Assembly (NCBI GenBank): GCA_039519185.1 | Contig: CM076846.1 | Location: 128,778,182 to 128,842,181 of the forward strand | Direction: 5' to 3' | DNA length: 64,000 nucleotides | Origin: Astragalus membranaceus | Taxonomy: Eukaryota; Streptophyta; Magnoliopsida; Fabales; Fabaceae | Shown: positions 12,385 to 21,900 of the stretch, piece by piece | Position numbering within the stretch: the stretch's first letter is position 1 | Layout: every line of letters starts with the position of its first letter | Translations under genes and position numbers: made by a program | Notes under the pieces: model-generated | What the model saw: the letters and a program-made list of their open reading frames with translations, nothing else | Database searches by the model: none | Told to the model about the DNA's origin: nothing

Positions 12385-14534
12385 TGTAACATCCTCAAAA
12401 TAATTAATCGAATTATTTGGATGTTAACCCAATTGAATTAATTTGGTGCTTAATTGGTAAAATTATTGAGTGCTAAAATTAATTATTGGCTGTCACAGGA
12501 TTGTTGACCGAATAATACGGATCAAGGAAGTTTTGGAATCGAAATAAGGAATTAAGATCAATACGGTAATTGGACCACGCTACCACTTATTTATTAATTA
12601 AATAAGTATAAGTGTGTGTGTGTGTGTTGAATGAAAAAGAATAAAAGAAAGAAAAGAGGAAAGAAAGCGCAGAAGAGAAGCAGAGGAAGAAAAGAAGAGA
12701 AAGAAAGGAGAAAGAAGAAGAGGAAAGAAGAAGAGAAAGGAAGAAGAAGAGGAAACCCCATCACCTCAAATTTCAGCACAATCACCATCTCCCTCTCCTC
12801 TACAAAACCCTATAACTTGGTAAGATTCTCTTCAATTTTTCCCCCTCCTCATGACCTACGAATTTCTAGGGGTTTTTGGAATTAAATTGTTGAAATCTTG
12901 AGTTGTGAGATGAAATTGATGATGGAAACGTGATTAGGAACGAAGCCAAGAGCGGTGGAACGCGTTTGGGAATTCGAAACGAAGAAAGGAGCGGTTCGGT
13001 GTTGTTTGGATTCGATTCGGTGATTTCGACAAGTCGGTGATTTCGGCTCGGCAACGACTCTCGCTTCAAGGGTGAGTTTTACTCACGCTTAGGATATTTT
13101 TGTGTCTCATTAGTTTTTACGTTAATTGGTTTCGAGAGATTTTTGGAACGAAAACCGTTATTTGAAAATATGTCGCGTTTTAATACAATTCGTTTTGATT
13201 AAGTTTTTGATTGGATTGATTGAGTTTGTGGTTTGAATTGGACTCATTTTACTGGTTGTCAAATCTGTTTTTGATCGGAATAAAGATCGAAATTGAGCGG
13301 AATAGCGGATTTCGCGAAAATCGCAAAATCTGCCTTAACAGACCCCCGTTCTGCCTGTTCGCGCCTCACCTGCGCTCCAGGCGCGACTTCAGCGCAATTG
13401 GACAGAACTTTCTGCCAGTTCGCGCGTAACTCGCGCTCCAGGCGCGACTTCAGCGCAGTTTAGCAGAATTTCAGCAACCAAACACTGTTTTTCGTTTTGC
13501 GATAACTTTTGATCCGGGAACCCGATTGAGGTGTTCTAAGATGCGTTGGAAAGCTTATTCAGAGGCCTAACTGAATATTCTATTTTTAAGGCAAAATGAT
13601 CTGTTTTTGATATTGAAAATTGTGTCCAAAAATGGTCAAATAGAGTGCGAGTGTGAACTTGGATTTTTATAAAACGTGGAATTAAAGTGTTTCATTGATT
13701 GTCTGATTTGATGGACCATGGGTTCATAGTGCTGTAGATATATATATATATATATATTATATCGAGTTTGGGTGACGACCCATGTTGACATACTAGGCGG
13801 GGTAGTCATGAACCCTTACCCTAGGCTCTGAGGCCAATAGCGGAACTGTTATTGGATAGGGGTTCGCCGGGAGACGCAAGTGGATTGCAGCCGGTGTTAT
13901 GTTAAAAGTATTGTACTATGTTCGCCGGGAGACGCAAGTGGATTGCAGCCGGTGTTACGTAGAAGGGCCTAGGATGCTAGTTCATCGGGAGACGCAAGTG
14001 GATTGCAGCCGGTGTCTTACTAGGTCGAAGCCTTATTGTATGGTCCACCGAGATTAGCAAGTGGATTGCGGTCGGTGTCGTGTCAAACCTTAAAAATGTT
14101 TTAAACGGACCGAGAGTGTTAGTAGGGGTTCCGGTAGAACTCACTGAGATTGTATCTCACTGTTTAATTATTGTTGTTTTACAGATAAACAGGGACAGAA
14201 GAAACCTCAGAGGCACGAGTAGGTGGCCCCGGGAGAAGAATGATGACTTAGTTTATGTTTAAGTTTAATTTCCTTCTATTGTTCAAGGATTACAACACTA
14301 TGGCTCTGGTGTTTTGTTTATCCTTTTCCGCTTTCTTGTATGACTCTGATTACCAGTTGCTGACAGTTATGGTCTATGTACCGTATGATCTTATTTGTGT
14401 ATAAGATGGTCATGTTGTATTTCAGCAAAATTTTATGTTGGTATTCAGAGTCTAAACAGGAAATTATTATCTCTGATGTTTATATTTTGACACGCTTTGG
14501 TATTTTTACAAGTTAAATATACCTGGGTGTTACA
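12385..14534 (+). repeat. Right LTR of the Tekay-like element
   Basis: 2150 bp. It matches the left LTR at about 99.7 percent by eye; the length differences are in the GT tract, a T run and the AT tract. It is followed by internal sequence instead of flanking DNA. Confidence 0.92.
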
Positions 14535-14971
14535 GTTGGTATCAGAGCGGTTCGACCTAGTCGGACTTAGCTGTTAGGGTCTTTACTTTCTCCAGTCGTG
14601 ATTTTCTTAGTATGCTATTAGACATTGAGCTTGATCAACTTAATACTTTGTGCATATTTCGCAGAATCATGGCCAGAAGAGGTAGAGGCGTTCCTCCTCC
14701 TGTTGATCCAAACTTTGAATGGATGCAGAATATCATCGAGAATCAGCAAAAGATGATGCAGGATATGTTGCAAATGCAGCATGACCAAATGGCTCTGCAG
14801 CAGCCCAATGTTCAACCCCATCAGGAAGATCCTAACCGGGCATATTTTCAATTTCAAAAGATGAAGCCCCCGACTTTCAAGGGAGGATCAGATCCAATGA
14901 CCGCCTACTATTGGATTGATTCGATGGAGAAAATTTTTCAAACCTTGCAATGCGGGGAAGAAGAGAAAGTA
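14535..14971 (+). pseudogene. Second, truncated copy of the Tekay leader and gag start
   Basis: Primer site, leader and the first 103 codons of gag (ATG at 14669) repeat 7830-8266 with no difference seen. At 14968-14971 the bases AGTA belong to both gag and hAT, and from 14972 the sequence is hAT. The copy therefore ends in a microhomology joint. Confidence 0.9.
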
Positions 14972-16854
14972 TAATACTTAAAACCCTCACCTTCAACTAC
15001 CTTAAAGGGTTGTTCATCCACAATGATGAAAACTGCCAACGCTTTTCTACAATACTCAACATTAAACCTTTGGCTAGTGGCTGCCAATTGATTACTACCT
15101 TCAGTACATTGGGTAAAAGTAAGCACGGTTTGGGTGGGGTCATGTGCTACCGAATAGGGATATTTCTTACAATAACGTTGTATGTGAACTTTCATGTTTG
15201 TGGTGCCATGAGTCGTAGTGTCACATAGATACTTCTGCCCACAATAGTTACACTTGGCAGTTGGATCTGGTGCTTCACTTTCTGGTAATTTAGTGAAGTG
15301 GTCCCAAGCCATGGATGTCTTACGAGGGCCATTTGCATTTTTCTTCCTCTTTTTGGGAGGATCAGCAGGATCAGCAGTTTGGGTTGGTGGTGGGGCAGCA
15401 GTTTGGGTTGGTGGGGCAGCAGTTAAAGTTTGGGTTGGTATTTGTTCTTGAGTAGGAGCATGAGTAGGTGGGGCAGCATTTAGATTAGGAGGCTGGTCCA
15501 TCACTGAATGTTACACCAGAGACAAATTCATACATGCATTCAAACACAAATGAAATTAAGCAGACTTATAATGAGTATTAGACCATATAAATTAAGCAGA
15601 CAAATTGATACATGCATTCATACATACATTCAAATTCAAAAACAAATGAGTATTAGAACAAATAAATGAAATAATCAATTAAGCAGACTTATACCACTTG
15701 TTGTTGAAAGAATACCTTGATGTTGATGATGTTCAATACTGCAAAATAGCTTGATGTTGATGATGTTCAATACCTTGCTTGTATATCTCTGCAACATAAC
15801 ATCAAATATCAGATCAAAAAGCCAGGCAATTAAGGTTTTCAAAAATCAAATAAAAGCAGATTAACCAGAACAGAGAAACAGATTAACAAATAGAAGCAGA
15901 TTAACCAAAACGAAATTAACATAAAACGAAATTAACAAATATCAAATGATGAACAAAAACGAAACATAAAACAGAACCAGAACAGAGAAACAGAACCAGA
16001 TTAACCAAATGAAATTAACAGATATCAAATATCAAATGAACAAAAACACAACCAGAACAGAGAAACAAATTATAACGAATAGAAGCAGAACAAAACGAAA
16101 TAACGAATAGAAGCAGAACAAAAGGAAATGGAAAGAACAGAAACGAAGGAAATGAGAAGTTGAGAACGAAATAACAAATACCTTGATGTTGATGATGAAC
16201 AAAGAACGAGAAAGGCAACGATTAGCATCACTGTGAAACGATTAGCGTCACTGAGAAACGAAATGAACAAAAACGAAACAGAACCAGAATCAGATCAAAT
16301 GAACGAAACAGAAACAGAACCAGAACAAAAATGAAACAGAAATGAACAAAAACGAATACCTTGATGTTGATGATGAACAGAGAACAAGAAAGGGCTGTTC
16401 CTGGCTTCCTGCGCTAGGGTTGTGTTTCAATCAGTGAGAAGAGAAGGAGAAAAAAGGGCTAGGGTTGTGTTTCAGTGAGAAGAGGAGGAGAAGACATGGC
16501 TAGGCGTTGCGTTTCAGTACTGAGAAGGAGAGAAAGGGAGCGATTAGAGATGAGAGAAAGGGAGCGATTAGCGAACAAAGAACTCAGGGTTTTGTGGGTT
16601 TTGCCATTTGTGATTGTGCGAACTCACTGTGAAACGAAAGAGACGAGAGAAAGATAAACTGAGAAGAGAAAGGGCTGCGGCGCTGCGGAATAAGGCTAGG
16701 GTTTTGTGTGTTGTGCGACGAAAACGGTGAGTGAGAGTGACTGTTTGTGGCTGTTCACTGTTGTTGTGCGCATTAACATTTTATACCTAGGGTTAAATGA
16801 GGCAGCTGCGGGCGGGTTCGGGTTGTGCGGGCGGGTTTGAAGTGCCACCGCACC
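14968..16854 (-). repeat. Second copy of 1887 bp of hAT (direct duplicate of 3804-5690)
   Basis: Exactly the same length as 3804-5690, with four substitutions seen (near 15729, 15984, 16330 and 16748). It runs through the position where the left copy is interrupted, so the sequence CCACCGCACC/CGCCCG at 16845-16860 shows the uninterrupted hAT. Confidence 0.93.
14969..15504 (-). pseudogene. N-terminal fragment of the hAT transposase derivative (duplicate)
   Basis: Start at 15504 with the same proline-rich leader, basic patch and BED zinc finger as the gene at 4340. The hAT part is lost after FKYYT, where the reading runs out of hAT into antisense gag at the joint. Only the BED finger and part of the linker remain. 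Confidence 0.88.
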
Positions 16855-16988
16855 CGCCCGTTCACACTCGTTGCAACCATTCTTGTTTCCCCTTTGTACC
16901 CGCGAACCCGAGCGAACCCGACCCGTGTGTCTTTTGCAGCTGCGGTTGCTGCGGGTTCGGGCGGGTTCGGTTTTCCTGCTCACCCCTA
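16855..16988. other. Right subterminal region of the hAT element
   Basis: GC-rich, with ACCCGCCCG, GCGAACCCGA and GGGTTCGGGCGGG motifs, ending in the right terminal inverted repeat. It is the piece that followed the gypsy insertion point before the duplication. Confidence 0.85.
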
Positions 16989-17424
16989 TTTGTAACCCTA
17001 ACAAAAAAATATTAGAAAGTTTGTAAAAAAGAGAAAAAGAAAAGAATTTCAAGTCATTGAAGCAAACTCCTTTAGGTGGTGCCACCTATCTCTCAACAAT
17101 ACCAGAACCCATTTACCCGGTCCTACGTGTTACTATCAAGGATACTTGTTGCCATCCTACTTGTCCATGGAAAACGGTACCAACAATGCAATCATATTTA
17201 TATTCAAGTTATATTTTATTTTATATTTAAAATAATAATAATAATAATGTCCGGCTTTTCTTGATCACAAGAGTGATGATGACAGTGAGATTTATGCGGT
17301 CAAACATTTGTCTTTTGGACAAATCTTATCAACTACAAATTTAAATTATTCAAGGGAGGAAGAAAAGTACATTTTTATTGCAATTATCTTCTTTTTTTAC
17401 AAACGGTAGCAATAGCAATTTATC

Positions 17425-17625
17425 CTATACCAACAAGGGTTAGTCAGAGCGGTAACCAGACTCAGATTTCACCTCAAGATCTTGGATTTAAATATTAAAT
17501 GTGGCAAAAACTTTGTTGAGAGGGAAAAACTACACGGGTCAACAAAGTCGATTATACACCTAGTCAATCAAGTTTTCCGACGTAGATACTGTACATCAAT
17601 AACACAGTAACAAAAAAAAGTAGCA
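17425..17625 (+). mobile_element. SINE-like element (degraded)
   Basis: Starts around GGTTAGTCAGAGCGGTAACC, which resembles an RNA polymerase III A box, with a degraded B-box region (about 17478) and a tail ending near AACAAAAAAAAG. It shares layout and wording (GTGGCAAAAAC.TTGTTGAGAG, CCGACGTAGAT) with the reverse-strand copy at 45735-45905. Confidence 0.5.
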
Positions 17626-17698
17626 ATTTATTCTATTTAAGCTTTTGAGCCGAATGTACATACATCTCGAGTATCCTTATAGTTTAAGCCTTTTAAAT

Positions 17699-17912
17699 AT
17701 GGGGACTTTTAAGGTGAGCGATAAATTAAATTCCACACTAGTGTAGCATTTAACTTGACCGTAAGATATAGCATAGAAAGTAATGAATGTTTGAGATTTC
17801 GCACCGGTTAATCTAATCTTAATCATTCATAGTGTTCTATATTAGATCATATGGTCAATTTTAGTGATATGTCGGTGAAGGATTTAGTTGATCCTTCACC
17901 TTAGAAGACACA
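17699..17912. mobile_element. Small MITE-like element
   Basis: The ends mirror each other: ACTTTTAAGGTGAGCGATAAATTAAATTCC on the left (given in part) against the reverse complement of GGATTTAGTTGATCCTTCACCTTAGAAGAC on the right. The target duplication is not clear. Related half-copies occur near 35838 and 43070-43135. Confidence 0.5.
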
Positions 17913-18829
17913 TTTAAACATGCTATAAGATTACGGTTTTTATATAAGCACCTCATAATTTTAAATACTCACTTAAGATTTCTTTTTCTCTCTATCTCCG
18001 TCATTTTCTCACACCACTTACAACATTTAACCCCATAATATTGGATAAGAGTCCTCCTATCGCTTTTGATACGAAAGATATCGAATTGGTATTGAGAGCG
18101 ATAGATTTCTCCTCGATACTTGCCTTTTCAAAGTGGATTCTCTAAAATTTGAATATTAGAAAATGCATAAATAAAAGAAAAGTTTAGAAGGTATATTTTT
18201 TTGTCAGTTCAGTCAAAATGAAAAATAAATACCACGACACACAGTATCACAAGGTCACACTCAGATCCAAACCCAAGAGTTGGACTTCAAAATACCACAC
18301 ACACAGTATCACTGGGTCACACTTGAATCCAAACCCAAGAGTCGGCATTTTCATGTTGTGGAAGTTATCCATGCAACCAATAGTGAGAAATGTTATTTTT
18401 TTTTTGACAATTCTCCACGTCATAAAATAGGTAGAAAGGGTTGAGATTGAGAATTGAGATCACATCATTAAAAAATTGCTAAAGAGGCCGAGATTATTTT
18501 CCATTTACATGGTTTTGTAATAATTTCCTTATTATTTAATCTTACCATGCTTGCTGATACGAGGAGATGTGACACTTGAAGATGTTCCTAGCAAATATTT
18601 TATTTATTTAAAAAACCTTATTATATATTTGTTTATGCTTATACCTGACTTTTCCTCTTACAATATCAATCACAATTCTCAATAACAAATTAAAAAAAAT
18701 AAAATTAAAACATTTATCAATCAGAAACCTCTGTTTTTGTTTTTGCTTTTGTTTTTCTCACTCTTGTCTCTTCTCACTGTCGAAACTATCACGATAGGAA
18801 AGAAAGTTATATAAGAAACTGCAATGAAT

Positions 18830-18971
18830 CAACTGCTCCCTCTCTACAGTTACTAAGCATAACCAAACAAACACATTCCCCAAACTTTCCTCTCTTTCTC
18901 TCTCCCTCTCTTTCTCTTTCTCTTCTATTCATTCATCAACTTTCTGCAATTCCGAGTCAGATCTTCTAAAC
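18830..18971 (+). promoter_or_regulatory. Probable 5' leader of the tomosyn-like gene, pyrimidine-rich
   Basis: A run of TCTCTTTCTCTCTCCCTCTC at about 18894-18928 precedes the start codon at 18972. Such CT-rich patches are common just upstream or in the leader of plant genes. The transcription start cannot be placed from sequence alone. Confidence 0.5.
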
Positions 18972-21900
18972 ATGTTCGTGAAGAAGCTCGTTGCGAAAGC
19001 TTCTATAAAGAAGGTAAGTAACTCAATTTCCATCTCTCTGTTTTCTTTCTTTCATTTTTCCATCTAACTTTCTGCTTATTCATTGCTTTCATGCCATGAT
19101 CATCACTTTTTTTCGTTGCTGACATTAAAACTTGTTATTATTCATCGTTAATTTTCATTTGTTATTGGTGAATCGGTGTTTCCTTTCCCTTTCTTTGGCT
19201 TCTGAACTTGAGATATTCGGTATTTTTTGCAACAAAAAAAAAATAGAACTTCGATCTTAGCATTTTGAAATTTAAAACAGAAATTCAGAATATGGTTATC
19301 GATTATCATAATTAAGTAGTAATATTTTATAACTCCTGGATCTTGCTGGTTTGTTTCCATCGTTTAATGTATACTTTACTTCTCATTAAAATTCTATAAC
19401 TCGAAGATTAAGAAATATCTTTTTTAATTAAGATATTGATACTTATACCAAGAGTGGGCTTCTCAATTTACATATTTTCTTAAAGATTTGATTTTTTTTG
19501 TGTGCAATCCCCATTATTTTTTTCTTTCCAATTTTTTTTATTGAATGATGATTTTCCATTTCTGGTTTGCAAAAAATAGCGAATTTTAAAAAAAAAAATT
19601 AAAATGTTTTGGACGGTATATGGAGTAGTTTAAAATTGTGTCAGTTGTCATATTTTTATTTTTTTATTTAGTCAATTGTCATCGATTGCCATATCAATTG
19701 CCATATTTAGACTGAGGAGGCTGGCTATTTTTTTTTTCAAATTTATTTTTCCATGAATTTTTCTGCTGAAAATTTTTGCCTCAGGAAAAGTGGATAAGTC
19801 ATAAAGAAAAACAAAGTAACCGTTTTAGAATGTTGTGTTATCTTATCTGGTTTAACAGAAATGAACGTTATGGTCGGTGAGATTTTAATGAGAAAAGTCT
19901 TTGCGTGTTCCTATTATATAATGTGTTGACCCATGTCAGAACATGTTAGTAGTACTGTAGTAGTAATTAGTAATGTTATGATGTTATGTTATGGTCTTGG
20001 ATTTTTGTTTGGTCAAAATGTTGGTCCAGTGTAGGGGCCAGGTTAGGCGTTATACGTTAGTTAGCCCACTACGACTAGAATCTTGGACACGAGACACGTC
20101 ACAATGTTCGGTGGAACTATCACTGTTGTGTTTACTGCTAAATTAAACAAATCATTCCATATTTATTTAGTAGAGAAAAACTATTTCTTGTTTTTTGACA
20201 AGTAGAGGAAAATTATTTCTAAAAACCGGAAAATTGGTACGCATGTGATGTTGCATATGAACCGACACACACGCACACACCTAGATACCGATTATTATAA
20301 TTTAAAGAACGGAAGTAATTAAAGTGTAGATGAAGATGTCGGTATCCGACATGACACATATCGGATACTGAACACATCTTCAATTTGATATGTCGATACT
20401 ATAGAAAATGCGACACTTGGTTAGTATAGTTTAGTTGGTTAATACGTTCAAATTCGTTGTTTTTTTTTTATGAAAACGTTCAAATTCGTTGGTTAGTATA
20501 GTGTAGTTGGTTAATGCGTTCAAATACGTGGTTAATGCTTAATGTATTGATGAAGGTGTCTGTATCCGACATGACACATGTCAGATCAGTGGCGTATCTA
20601 GGACCCGGGTCTAGAGTGGTCAGACTATTTAACCAAATAAAATTTTATATTAAAATAAATAAAAGTAAAGACATAATTGTTCAAATAATAAAGCTAATCA
20701 AAAAATCACATACATATTTATAAATTATAATTGTCCCATATGCGACTTCATATTTTGAAATCGTTGAATGATCAACTCAATGTCAACATTCATGAACACT
20801 TCTTAATGTGTGTTGTTGCTGGTGGAAGGCTGGAGTTTTGGGTTGGGCTTAATGAGTTTAGCTGTTTTGGGCTTAATGATTGGTGCAAATAGTAGAAACT
20901 AGGTTGGGGAGGATGTGCAAAATAAAAAAAATATATAGGGTCAATGTAAATCCACAATGTGTTGGATACTGAACACATCTTCAATTTGATATGTCGATAC
21001 TATAGAAAATGCGACACTTGGTTAATATAGTTTAGTTGGTTAATACGTTGAAATTCGTGGTTAGTACTTAATACTGTTTAGTTGGTGGTTAATAGTTATC
21101 AAATCGCGCGTGCCACGGGTTATACCCATAACATGTCTAAAGTCTAAACCATTACAAACATGGCTTAACCACAATTTTGGGTTGCGTTAATTATTTGTCG
21201 CAAGTTTTTGATATTCAAATAACACAATTAGTTAGTAAGCTATTGGTCCTAAATTGGGGAAAAAATGTTCCCCTATGTGAAGTGAATAAATAAAATGCAA
21301 ATGTTTCTTATATAAATATAAATTTAGAATATATTATTTTTTAGAATTATATAGTGAGAATGGATATATTCTTGTTCGCTAACGTTGAAAACAAGCTACT
21401 CAACTTTTTAAAGGAATCATGTAAATTGTGGTCACTCGCAATTACCATGTGAAAATTCAGGTATAATTATATGTAATCACCAGTTCATTAAACAACTGTG
21501 GCTAAAGATGTTAGAGTTGTACCCTATTGAAAGGTAACATTTTTTAAAGGTATTCCTTAAAAAATAACGTGCAAATAACATTGAATATGTGAATTTTAAT
21601 GCAGCCTAGCAGAAATTCAGCAGATGGGTTAAAAGCTAGTGATGTAGATCCACGCATTGTATTTCATCAGGGGATACCTTCTGGTGGTGTCAAGTTTGCC
21701 TATGATACCATTCAGCAGATATTGGCTCTTTCTACCAAGTATGTTGATGTTCCCCTTTTGCCAAGTTTTGAATCTTTGATTAACTATATTTTGAATCTGT
21801 TGAATAAGTCAGATAAATTGTGTTGTTAATTGTGTAGTATTAATAGAGCACATTAGTTAGTTAAGCTGCAACACTTTGCTGATGTGGCAAAGCTGCTGCA

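Larger units (their letters stand above)
5691..14971 (+). mobile_element. Ty3/gypsy chromovirus (Tekay/Del-like), LTR-internal-LTR plus partial second internal region
   Basis: LTRs at 5691-7829 and 12385-14534 start TGTAACATCC and end GGTGTTACA. By eye they differ by about seven substitutions and three length changes, so the insertion is young. The internal region has a Met-tRNA-type primer site, a gag-pol reading frame with a C-terminal chromodomain-like tail, and a purine tract. After the right LTR the element does not stop: a second primer site and the first part of gag (14535-14971) follow before the sequence switches to hAT. No short target duplication is present; the flanks are instead a 1887-bp duplication of hAT. 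Confidence 0.9.
2093..16988 (-). mobile_element. hAT DNA transposon, internally deleted and carrying a nested gypsy element
   Basis: The left end is TAGGGCTGAGC (2093) and the right end reads TAGGGGTGAGC on the opposite strand (16978-16988), giving an 11-bp terminal inverted repeat with one mismatch. The 8 bp TTTGTAAC flank it at 2085-2092 and 16989-16996, the target duplication length of hAT elements. Both subterminal regions are rich in GGGCGGGTTCGG-type repeats, typical of hAT transposase binding regions. A minus-strand transposase-derived gene lies at 3004-4340. The body is interrupted at 5690/5691 by a gypsy element, and 1887 bp are present twice (3804-5690 and 14968-16854). Without these additions the element is about 3.7 kb. 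Confidence 0.92.
16997..18829. other. Intergenic region upstream of the tomosyn-like gene
   Basis: Holds the SINE-like and MITE-like elements above and an imperfect tandem pair of about 62 bp at 18224-18346 (ACAGTATCAC..GGTCACAC..ATCCAAACCCAAGAGT). No gene is seen. Confidence 0.6.
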
